DNA of 64,000 bases from NCBI GenBank assembly GCA_001443445.1, contig LDXN01000004.1, positions 1 to 64,000 of the forward strand. The letters run 5' to 3'. Of this stretch, positions 56,713-64,000 are shown one piece after another. The stretch is from Candidatus Dadabacteria bacterium CSP1-2. Its GTDB lineage: Bacteria > Desulfobacterota_D > UBA1144 > Nemesobacterales > CSP1-2. Each line of letters opens with the position of its first letter. Within the stretch, counting starts at the first letter, position 1. Made by a program: the position numbers and the translations under genes. Below the pieces are notes generated by a model. The model had not been told where the DNA came from. It saw nothing but the letters and a program-made list of their open reading frames with translations, and did no database searches.

Positions 56713-57561
56713 TTGGAGCAAACCATAGCTTCTACCGGTTCTTCAGTCCTCATTATCCCTGCCTTCATTTTCGGTTCTGTTGTAGGGAGTTTTCTTAACG
56801 CCTGCATCTATAGCTTACCAAGGCAGGGATCAAGAGTTTTTATTCATCCCTACTGTACATCCTGCGGAACTCCAAACAAGCCATACGATATTATTCCTAT
56901 AGTTAGCTACATCATTCTTCTCGGAAGGTGTAGGGCCTGTGGCTCAAGGATTTCTCCAACGTATTTGGTTGTAGAGCTTCTTTCCGGTGTTGTTTCTGCC
57001 CTCTTGGTCTGGAGATTTGGTATATCTCTAACATCTTTATTTTACTTAATTTTTCTTTTTTCACTTATCGTTGTGACTTTTATAGATTTAGAACATAGGA
57101 TAATTCCTAATGTAATAACGCTTCCTGGGATCATAGTAGGGCTTATTTATAATGCTTTGAATACCAATTGGGTAACATTGCAAATGGACTTTAGTTCTTT
57201 TCAGTTTACATTGTCCGATTTTCTTAGAATCTCAGATGAAGTAGGTATTATTGGCTCGATATTAGGGATAATTCTTGGCGGAGGAATACTCTATTTTATC
57301 GGATTTATTTACGAGGCTATAAAAAAAAGAGAAGGAATGGGGATGGGTGATGTAAAACTTCTTGCGATGATTGGAGCCTTTATTGGCTGGAAAGGGGTAA
57401 TTTTTGTTGCCTTTCTAAGCTCCTTATTTGGAGTACTCGTTGGAATACCCATAATTCTTTTTAAAAGAGGCGACTTAAAATATGCCATCCCATACGGTCC
57501 TTTTCTCTCCCTCGCTGCAGCTTTTTACTGTATTACCGGCGGGTTTAGTTTTAGGTTTTAG
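56713..57561 (+). CDS. pilD: Prepilin peptidase (type IV pilin leader peptidase)
   Basis: PilD cleaves and methylates type IV prepilins. The 282-residue membrane protein has GSFLNACIYSLPRQGS, the Cys pairs CTSCGTPN and CRACGSRISP of the methylase domain, and the catalytic aspartates in VTFIDLEHRIIPN and GMGMGDVKLLAMIG. The start is TTG 56713, 12 bases after the cdc48 stop. Together with pilT and the PilS/R-like pair it implies type IV pili. Confidence 0.94.
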   Translation: MEQTIASTGSSVLIIPAFIFGSVVGSFLNACIYSLPRQGSRVFIHPYCTSCGTPNKPYDIIPIVSYIILLGRCRACGSRISPTYLVVELLSGVVSALLVWRFGISLTSLFYLIFLFSLIVVTFIDLEHRIIPNVITLPGIIVGLIYNALNTNWVTLQMDFSSFQFTLSDFLRISDEVGIIGSILGIILGGGILYFIGFIYEAIKKREGMGMGDVKLLAMIGAFIGWKGVIFVAFLSSLFGVLVGIPIILFKRGDLKYAIPYGPFLSLAAAFYCITGGFSFRF

Positions 57562-57632
57562 TTGCTCGGGTTTTCATATATAAGACCATTCCAAATTAAG
57601 TTGAAATCCTTTAGAATTAAGGAAGTTGACTT

Positions 57633-57719
57633 ATGGAAAAGCTTCATTATGGAGTTAATAATCAAGCCCTTTTTAGCGACTACTATCTTACAGACCTCGT
57701 TAAAGTGACGATTTCCTGA
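57633..57719 (+). pseudogene. Possible N-terminal remnant of a type II restriction-modification methyltransferase
   Basis: A 28-codon frame MEKLHYGVNNQALFSDYYLT looks like the start of Eco57I-type fused methyltransferases (NxALFSDYYL) and then ends in TGA. The rest of the gap 57562-57870 has no frame. The identification is by memory of the short motif only. Confidence 0.3.
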
Positions 57720-57870
57720 AGAAGCATGCGGCTGAATAGTGATTGTTAATTAAATAATTTAAACTTATTTTATTAAGGCCTATATCTTGTTACTTGATGA
57801 TAGGTTATTGGTCTAAAAAATAATCATTTATCCTAAAAGTTAAAGGCTAAGGTTAGGAGGTGAAAACAAA

Positions 57871-58095
57871 GTGAAAGAGTACAACTACACAATAATCCTC
57901 GAAAGAGAGGAAGACGGCAGTTATCACGTCTTTTGTCCTGTTCTTCCAGGATATCATACCCAAGGTGATACCCATGAAGAAGCTTTAGAAAATATAAAAG
58001 ACGCTATAAAACTCTACATAGAGAGCCTTAAAGCCCATCGAGAAAAAATTCCTACGGAGGACATTATCATCAAACCAGTAAAGGTGGCTTTATGA
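57871..58095 (+). CDS. hicB: HicB-family antitoxin
   Basis: The 74-residue protein has the HicB partial-RNase-H fold text YTIILEREEDGSYHVFCPVLPGYHTQGDTHEEALENI. The DNA-binding C-terminal extension of longer HicB proteins is absent. GTG 57871 is preceded by AGGAGGTG. It precedes a frameshifted hicA, so the module is probably inactive. Confidence 0.9.
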   Translation: MKEYNYTIILEREEDGSYHVFCPVLPGYHTQGDTHEEALENIKDAIKLYIESLKAHREKIPTEDIIIKPVKVAL

Positions 58096-58148
58096 GACTA
58101 CTTTCACCACTCTTGACAAATTATTTTTTTTGGTGAATTGTCAGCTTA

Positions 58149-58378
58149 ATGAATCCACTCTTACCACAGTTAAAGGCGAGGGATGTTATTCGGGTTGCTA
58201 AGAAGCTTGGTTTTGAATTAGATAGACAATCTGGAAGCCGCGCTATCTATTATCGTAAGTCTGATAAGCGTCGAATTGTCGAACAGTTCATCCTACTAAG
58301 GATATTAGACCGAAGACTTTATACGGTATCATCAAGGATATGGGTATAGAGCCCGAGGATTTTAAAAAGTTGCTATAA
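58149..58378 (+). pseudogene. hicA: HicA-family toxin, frameshifted
   Basis: The first 45 codons (LPQLKARDVIRVAKKLGFEL, QSGSRAIYYRKSDKRRIV) match HicA mRNA-interferases, including the catalytic His region replaced here by Arg (SGSRAIY where SGSHxIY is usual). After about 58285 the correct continuation HPTKDIRPKTLYGIIKDMG is in another frame and ends at TAA 58376. Both the frameshift and the His-to-Arg change point to loss of toxin function. Confidence 0.8.
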
Positions 58379-58514
58379 AAATCCGATACAGTTAACGAAT
58401 ATGATTTGGTTTATGAAATTCTTATAAGCTTCACAAGCTGAAGGCTTACGGAAAAAGAGATATTGGATTAGAATTTATCGAGGTACTAATATATTTATTT
58501 TGGGAATCTAAATC

Positions 58515-60017
58515 ATGCGGCAGATAGGGCTAAGGGTTGAGATACTTTTTAATATTCTTTTTCTTACCGCTGTTGCCATGTTCCTTATTGGTATTATCGC
58601 TTTTAAGGTTACAGAAAGATTTGCTCTCCAGGGAAAGATTGATGGAGCTAAGTCTATAATTGCTGCATTTGAGTCTTTATACGCCAAGGATGGAGATCTA
58701 GAGAGCAGGTTTGATTTGTTAAAGGATTTTCTTGAGCCAGGAGCATGGATGGTGATTTCAGACAGGCAAACAAGAAGGGTGTTTCATGCGGATTCAACTC
58801 AGAAGGTTAAAAACATAGCGGATCCTCTCATTCTTGAGGTAATGAAAACTGGGAGACCTAAGGTTAATTTTGAAGGAATCAACATACCTCCGTTTGCGTT
58901 CTATAAAGGATTTATGATTGCCTCCCCGCTTAAAAGAGGCGGAAAACAGGAAGGTGTCGTTTTCCTGTATCAACCTTTACTTTCACTTGAAAAAGGTATT
59001 ATCTCGGGTCAGAGACTGATAGCTATTTCGATTTTATTGGATTTAATTGTTATTGCGCTTTTTGGGTTTTACTTACTCTCAAAAAGAGTGATTAGACCAG
59101 TTCATGAACTCATAGAAACTACAGGAGAGATAGCAAGGGGGAGGTTTCCATCTAAGACAAATTTAGGTGGGGTGAAAGAAATAGTTCAACTCAACGATGC
59201 CTTAAGGAAGATGTATGATGAAATTGAGTTAAGTAAGATGAAGCTCAAAGAGAATATAAAGGCGCTAGAGGAATCGAATCAGGCACTTCTAAGTACGCAG
59301 AAAGAGCTTATAGCTTCTGAAAAGCTTGCATCCCTTGGAAAACTTTCAGCAGGTATTGCACATGAGATAGGGAATCCTCTAAGTGCAATAAAGGGTTATG
59401 TTGAGTTATTAAAAAAGGGGTACATACTGCAGGATGATAAAAGGGCTGAGTCTCTGAGCTCTCTCGAAAAAGAGCTAGAGAGGGTAGACAGAATTATCCG
59501 CACCCTACTAGATTACTCACGACCAAGAGGTTTTGCATTGAAGAGGGTTGACGTAAATGATGTCATCAAAGATACTGCTGAATTAGTTAAAAGTCAGGGG
59601 CTTCTAAAAGACATTGATCTAACCCTCGATCTTGCTACTGGACTTAGTCTTATCGAGATAGATCCGTATCAACTTTCCCAGGTTCTTATAAACTTGATAC
59701 TAAATTCTAGGGATGCTATCCTTCGAGACGGGGTGATTACAATATCCTCTTTAGGCACTCCAAATGAGGGTGTTGAAATTTCTGTTAGGGACAATGGCGT
59801 TGGAATTCCAAAAGAAATAATTGATAAGATATTTGATCCATTTTTTACTACAAAGGATCCTGGAAGGGGGACAGGACTCGGTCTTTCAGTGTCTCAAAGA
59901 ATAGTTCAACACTTTGGCGGAAGAATCAGAGTGCAAAATGAGCCTGAAATTGGTTCTGTTTTTAGAATAACATTTCCTGGTGTTAAAGATCATGGCAGCC
60001 AAGGTTCTGATAATTGA
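58515..60017 (+). CDS. Membrane sensor histidine kinase (PilS/NtrB-like)
   Basis: The 500-residue protein has an N-terminal membrane helix (about 10-31), a sensor region of about 130 residues, a second helix (about 170-190), a HAMP segment, HisKA with the phospho-His in [21 protein letters not shown] and an ATPase domain with [19 protein letters not shown] and [13 protein letters not shown]. It overlaps the response regulator at the 3' end. The target could be pilin, but no pilA lies in the window. Confidence 0.9.
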   Translation: MRQIGLRVEILFNILFLTAVAMFLIGIIAFKVTERFALQGKIDGAKSIIAAFESLYAKDGDLESRFDLLKDFLEPGAWMVISDRQTRRVFHADSTQKVKNIADPLILEVMKTGRPKVNFEGINIPPFAFYKGFMIASPLKRGGKQEGVVFLYQPLLSLEKGIISGQRLIAISILLDLIVIALFGFYLLSKRVIRPVHELIETTGEIARGRFPSKTNLGGVKEIVQLNDALRKMYDEIELSKMKLKENIKALEESNQALLSTQKELIASEKLASLGKLSAGIAHEIGNPLSAIKGYVELLKKGYILQDDKRAESLSSLEKELERVDRIIRTLLDYSRPRGFALKRVDVNDVIKDTAELVKSQGLLKDIDLTLDLATGLSLIEIDPYQLSQVLINLILNSRDAILRDGVITISSLGTPNEGVEISVRDNGVGIPKEIIDKIFDPFFTTKDPGRGTGLGLSVSQRIVQHFGGRIRVQNEPEIGSVFRITFPGVKDHGSQGSDN

Positions 60018-61356
60018 TGATGAAGAGGGTGTAAGAAAAACGCTTTCGCTTAATCTAGGAATGGAGGGTTACGAGGTTGAAAGCGTGGAAGGCGCAGACA
60101 CTGCCCTCAATCTTATTGATAGTGGTAAGAATTATGATTTTATAATCTCGGATATCCGTATGCCCGGTACGGATGGGCTTCAATTTCTAAAGGAGATTAA
60201 GGGTCGTGATTTGGGGTCAATTGTAATAATGATCTCTGCCTATGGGACAGTAGAAACATCAATCGAAGCTATAAAATGCGGTGCCTCCGATTATGTAAAT
60301 AAACCTATTAATACTGATGAGCTCTTTCTACGCATGCGTATGGCTGAAGAGAGAGAGAGACTTAGAAGAGAAAACCTTCTACTCAGGAAGGGACTCGGAA
60401 AGGACGATGGATTCGAGGCAATAGTCTTTACAAGTGATAAGATGGGAGGGGTCGTAGATTTTGTAAAAAGGGTTTCTGAATATAAGACTACCGTTCTTAT
60501 AACTGGAGAAAGCGGAACGGGTAAAGAGCTAATTGCGCATGCTATTCATGCAAGAAGTCCTAGAAAAGACGGAGCTTTTGTAGCAATAAACTGTTCTGCG
60601 ATTCCTGAATCACTCCTAGAAAGTGAGCTATTTGGGTATGTAAAGGGTGCATTTAGCGGAGCAAGCCAATCTAAGAGAGGACTTTTTGAAGAGGCTAATG
60701 GCGGGACTTTATTTCTGGATGAGATTGGAGAATTTCCAATTCATCTTCAATCAAAACTCCTTAGGGTTCTTCAGGAGGAGGAGATAAGACGTCTTGGAGA
60801 TACAAAAACGATAAAGGTAGATGTTCGAATCATTGCGGCCACGTCACGTGATCTCAATGAGGATGTTAAACAAGGAAGCTTCAGGGGCGACTTATTCTAT
60901 AGGCTAAATGTTCTTCCGATTCATATTCCACCGCTTAGGGAAAGGAAGGACGACATACCAATCTTAGTTGATTATTTCATAAAAAAATACAATGGGAAGC
61001 TGAATCGTTTTGTTAAAGGTGTGAGTCAGCAAGCAATGTCGGAGCTTCTTCAGTATCCATGGTATGGAAATATTAGGGAGCTTGAAAACGTAGTAGAAAG
61101 GGCTATGATTCTTTGCGATTCGAATTCACTCGATAGAGTTAATTTCAATTTAAAAGATAACAACATTCAAGGTGATGCTTGGTTTGATTCCCTCTCGCTT
61201 GATAAAGCTTGGCAGAAACTCGAAAAGGCGTATATAGAAAAAGCACTTTTAGAAAGTGGCGGAAATCGCACACAGGCTGCAAAACTCCTTGGCCTTAGTC
61301 GCCGCTCTTTGCTTTATAAACTCAAGCAGTATGGATATTCCGAGGAAGAGGATTAA
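59992..61356 (+). CDS. Sigma-54-dependent response regulator (PilR/NtrC-like)
   Basis: The roughly 454-residue protein has a receiver domain (LIIDDEEGV, phospho-Asp in FIISDIRMPG), an AAA+ sigma-54 activator domain (GESGTGKELIAHAIH, the loop GAFSGASQSKRG, and FLDEIGEFP) and a Fis-type helix-turn-helix (AAKLLGLSRRSLLYKLKQYG). ATG 59992 lies inside the kinase gene. It would activate sigma-54 promoters when phosphorylated by the neighbouring kinase. Confidence 0.94.
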   Translation: MAAKVLIIDDEEGVRKTLSLNLGMEGYEVESVEGADTALNLIDSGKNYDFIISDIRMPGTDGLQFLKEIKGRDLGSIVIMISAYGTVETSIEAIKCGASDYVNKPINTDELFLRMRMAEERERLRRENLLLRKGLGKDDGFEAIVFTSDKMGGVVDFVKRVSEYKTTVLITGESGTGKELIAHAIHARSPRKDGAFVAINCSAIPESLLESELFGYVKGAFSGASQSKRGLFEEANGGTLFLDEIGEFPIHLQSKLLRVLQEEEIRRLGDTKTIKVDVRIIAATSRDLNEDVKQGSFRGDLFYRLNVLPIHIPPLRERKDDIPILVDYFIKKYNGKLNRFVKGVSQQAMSELLQYPWYGNIRELENVVERAMILCDSNSLDRVNFNLKDNNIQGDAWFDSLSLDKAWQKLEKAYIEKALLESGGNRTQAAKLLGLSRRSLLYKLKQYGYSEEED

Positions 61357-61476
61357 CATTTCTAAGTAAGCTAAGGGGTTCAAAAGAACGATGTTTTATG
61401 ACAGTGGACTTTATTATATGATATATGTAAAAATAGAGATTTTAGTAATAAAACGGCAAGTAATATATAGGGTTTA

Positions 61477-62481
61477 ATGAGCACAACAGCACAGTTACCG
61501 AAATGCTGGATAAAAAATCCTGCAACAGATTTGACCTTCTTTGACTTCGGTTGGATTCTAGTTTTTCTACCTCTTATTATGTTAAAAGGACATATTGCCT
61601 TCATCATTCTTGTGGTGCTTATAGTAAATTACATACATAGACACTATACCTTCGCACTCGTATATGGCGATAAAGAAGAGTTTGAGAAGAGGAAAAAGAT
61701 CTATGTGTTTCTCCCCATTGTTGCAGTTATTGTGACGTTTATTTCTATATACTTTGATGGTTTTAAGATACTTGTTTTAATCTCGGTTCTTTGGACTATG
61801 TACCATACAATTACACAAAAATACGGAATTACGAGGATCTATTCCCGAAAGGCTGGCTATGGGGAAGCATGGATAGAGAAGGGAGTTATCTATTCTTGGT
61901 TTGTATACCTTTTTTTTGCACTAGCAGAGAGAGAAAAGGATGTTCTTCAACAGTACCAATCAGGTAAGGTTTTTATAAGCTATGTTGGAGATTATTTCAA
62001 CTATCTAACACTAGCTTCATACTTCTTTCTTGCTGTATCAGTCTTCTTTACGCTATTATTTGCCTATCAGGAGTTTAAAAACCGGCATCAAATAAGCGCC
62101 GCCAAGATTATTTATGTTATTTCCATTTTACTTCTGTACTCTATATTTTCTTACTCCCTTATAGTCGGATACATCGTATTTGCCTTTTCACACGCCCTTG
62201 AATATATAGCGTTTGTAAATATCTTTGTGAATTCTAAGTATAAGAAAAAGCCTGACTCAAGGTCACCTCTTGCGATGGCATCGAAAAAGCAGTGGGTCTA
62301 TAGCTCTTTCTTCTCAATTGGTATAGTTGCACTTTGTCTTATTGGAATCAAATTTAATGAAAATGCATTTGAGATATATATCGTGGGAAGCTCATTTCTT
62401 CACTTTATATATGATGGTCTTATTTGGAAGGTTAGAAGACCCGAGGTAGGGAAACCACTTGATATTAAATACGCAACCTGA
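61477..62481 (+). CDS. Polytopic membrane protein of unknown function with conserved-looking histidines
   Basis: I do not recognise this 334-residue protein. Eight or more membrane helices are predicted. Histidines occur at helix ends: VNYIHRHYTF, LWTMYHTITQKYG, FAFSHALEYIAFVN and SSFLHFIYDGLIWKVRRPEVG. Such spaced His could bind metal, as in desaturase-like or carotenoid-oxygenase-like membrane enzymes, but no family motif is complete. Neighbours give no hint. Confidence 0.6.
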   Translation: MSTTAQLPKCWIKNPATDLTFFDFGWILVFLPLIMLKGHIAFIILVVLIVNYIHRHYTFALVYGDKEEFEKRKKIYVFLPIVAVIVTFISIYFDGFKILVLISVLWTMYHTITQKYGITRIYSRKAGYGEAWIEKGVIYSWFVYLFFALAEREKDVLQQYQSGKVFISYVGDYFNYLTLASYFFLAVSVFFTLLFAYQEFKNRHQISAAKIIYVISILLLYSIFSYSLIVGYIVFAFSHALEYIAFVNIFVNSKYKKKPDSRSPLAMASKKQWVYSSFFSIGIVALCLIGIKFNENAFEIYIVGSSFLHFIYDGLIWKVRRPEVGKPLDIKYAT

Positions 62482-62484
62482 ACA

Positions 62485-63501
62485 TTAGACCGTGCAACTC
62501 ACGAACGTAAACGCATAGATTTCACATCCGTTCGATTTTGTGGATAATTTTAATAAGTGGGAGCCAAATTCTTTGTTCTTGATGAGTCTATACATTTTAG
62601 GTTCTCTCACAACAATATAGCTACACCCTTGAGAATCAAACTCTACATCCTGTCCAGCATCTTCTGGAGATAAATATTTGCCATCCTGCATTAGAATTAC
62701 CTGAAACCCACTTACTCCATTTGGGTTAATAACCAAATTTACTTCAGAGGATGTGTATTTTAAATACACATGAGCCATATCAACTGAATCATCTAAAGCT
62801 GGTTTCATGTATTCGGGTGAGCTAAACCATTTCCCCTCGACATAAATTGTATCGTTCTCTACCTTCTCTGGTGCTTTGTAATATTCGATTCCATCCGGTT
62901 TGTGACCTTCGGGATTTCCAAGTTTCCCTCGCTTGTAACCAAAATAAAGCTCAGGGCTTACACGGTGGCAGAAGATTCCGGGGATATCCGTATCCCTTAC
63001 CGGTTTCATTAAGTCTGGAAGTTCTACGTTTGGGTTTATCTCCCTAAGAAGAAGTTGAATTGCAAGCTCTGTCTCAATGTAGTTTCCCTCACCGAAGTGT
63101 GCGTAACGAATGTAACCCTTTTTATCTGCTAGATACTTCGCAGGCCAGTAGCGATTTGTAAACGCATGCCAGATCTGATAGTCGTTATCCATAACCACAG
63201 GATATTCAATTCCAAATTCACGAATTGCTCTTTTTACGTTATCTTCAGTTCTCGCAAAGAAAAACTCTGGTGCGTGTGCACCTATGATTTCTAGACCTTT
63301 CTCATGATATCTTTTGTGCCATTCTTTTACATAAGGAAGTGTCCTAATACAGTTGACACAGGAATAATCCCAGAAATCAACCAGAATCACCTTTCCTCTA
63401 AGCTCTCTAACGCTTAACTCTTCGGAGTTGATCCACTTTCCGCCGATAAGCTCAGGTATATGAATCTTTTCCTTTTCAACAAACATTAGATCCCGCTCCA
63501 A
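62485..63501 (-). CDS. Thioredoxin-like protein (redoxin, DipZ C-terminal type)
   Basis: The 338-residue protein has a thioredoxin fold with active-site motif DFWDYSCVNCIRTLPYV (CVNC) and redoxin text, followed by a long C-terminal part (about 170-338) as in the periplasmic half of DipZ. There is no signal peptide or CcdA-type membrane part, so it is the stand-alone form, probably cytoplasmic. It is convergent with the membrane protein gene. Confidence 0.85.
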   Translation of the reverse strand: MERDLMFVEKEKIHIPELIGGKWINSEELSVRELRGKVILVDFWDYSCVNCIRTLPYVKEWHKRYHEKGLEIIGAHAPEFFFARTEDNVKRAIREFGIEYPVVMDNDYQIWHAFTNRYWPAKYLADKKGYIRYAHFGEGNYIETELAIQLLLREINPNVELPDLMKPVRDTDIPGIFCHRVSPELYFGYKRGKLGNPEGHKPDGIEYYKAPEKVENDTIYVEGKWFSSPEYMKPALDDSVDMAHVYLKYTSSEVNLVINPNGVSGFQVILMQDGKYLSPEDAGQDVEFDSQGCSYIVVREPKMYRLIKNKEFGSHLLKLSTKSNGCEIYAFTFVSCTV

Positions 63502-63601
63502 CTAAAAAATTTATCTATTTTAACTTGACAATTGTATTTGTGTCTATGAGCGTTAAAAAGTAAGGATATAAGAATAAGAACTCTATAGAGCGCTCGTTTT
63601 T

Positions 63602-64000
63602 TCAATCGAAAAGAAGTAGCTGATTCCCATTATCTTCATCCAGGTCTCTGTATTTTGATTTATCAGATGCATCCTGAAGTCCCCCATACCTACTAACTGT
63701 TTCTTTAACCAGGAGAATGCATTTACCTAGATTATTTTCAATATCGTCTGCTGTGTAACGCAGTACAGCCCATCCTAAACTTTCCAAGATATTATTACGC
63801 TGTTTATCGCGCTTAACATCTCTTATCATTGTATGGTATTTATCACTATCACATTCGACATCAATATTTCGTTCCTTAGTCAAAATTGCAAAATCAAGAT
63901 AAAACATATTTTCATCCTTTACTATCATATATTGTCTTTCTGCATTAATACCCTTTGATTTCATCTCCTCCCAGAGTTTTTCCTCTATTGCGCTTTCCTT
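63602..64000 (-). CDS. DUF559/Vsr-like endonuclease domain protein, partial at window end
   Basis: The frame continues past 64000: before the listed Met the codons read KESAIEEKLWEEMKSKG. Text YLDFAILTKERNIDVECDSDKYH, RDKQRNNILESLGWAVLRYTADDIENN is the PD-(D/E)xK-type DUF559/Vsr-like nuclease core. The N-terminal part lies outside the window, so it could be the end of a larger helicase or nuclease. Confidence 0.8.
   Translation of the reverse strand, partial: KESAIEEKLWEEMKSKGINAERQYMIVKDENMFYLDFAILTKERNIDVECDSDKYHTMIRDVKRDKQRNNILESLGWAVLRYTADDIENNLGKCILLVKETVSRYGGLQDASDKSKYRDLDEDNGNQLLLFD

Overview
The window reads as chromosome from an AT-rich (about 40% GC by eye), aerobic, diderm bacterium. 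Supporting this are a complete aa3/caa3-type cytochrome oxidase operon, an outer-membrane porin, a type IV pilus toolkit (PilT, prepilin peptidase, PilS/PilR-like pair) and Lon/ClpXP. A CDC48-type double AAA ATPase and an LLM-family (possibly F420-dependent) oxidoreductase are less common in bacteria. The mix resembles deltaproteobacterial or Dadabacteria-like lineages, but I cannot fix the taxon from sequence alone.

Layout. 0.2-7.4 kb: a Fur/PerR-type regulator, then the respiratory operon sco1 (frameshifted)-coxB-coxA-coxC-coxD-ctaA-ctaB. 7.5-9.8 kb: an iron/peroxide-type cluster (two ferritin-like proteins, a [2Fe-2S] ferredoxin, a small basic protein) with shared 7-1-7 palindromes. 10-12.7 kb: an LLM oxidoreductase whose reading frame contains a dispersed palindromic repeat, a HEPN-motif protein, a transposase remnant and an orphan YgiT/MqsA-type zinc finger. 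12.7-16.9 kb (minus): porin, blue-copper protein and class III cyclase operon. 17-22.4 kb: nitroreductase-like protein, MAPEG, OsmC, THEP1-type NTPase, a lone cNMP-binding protein, ogt, pgpA. 22.4-34.6 kb: housekeeping blocks cinA-recA-pilT-tsaB-DUF465, ilvBN-ilvC-psd-pssA and a double-M16 protease. 34.7-37.8 kb: decayed defence cluster (HNH nuclease, MntA/HepT, restriction-enzyme pseudogene). 38-44.5 kb: tRNA-Lys, tRNA-Leu, tig-clpP-clpX-lon, tRNA-Val, tRNA-Asp.

44.43-53.23 kb is an integrated genomic island. The last 38 bp of the tRNA-Asp region are repeated directly 8.76 kb downstream with two mismatches. The island begins with the C-terminal piece of a tyrosine recombinase. It carries a minus-strand mutagenesis/repair operon (umuD-umuC-an unlisted 56-aa ORF-SRAP) behind a LexA-like palindrome, then a YhaO/YhaN-type nuclease/SMC-like pair, and ends in an IS1595-type transposase remnant. 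I consider this the most interesting system in the window.

53.2-64 kb: recF, cdc48, pilD, a decayed methyltransferase/HicBA patch, a PilS/PilR-like two-component pair, an unknown polytopic membrane protein, a thioredoxin-like protein and a partial DUF559-type nuclease. At least nine nested palindromic intergenic repeats sit at operon boundaries throughout, and several genes (sco1, hicA, a restriction enzyme, two transposases) are broken.
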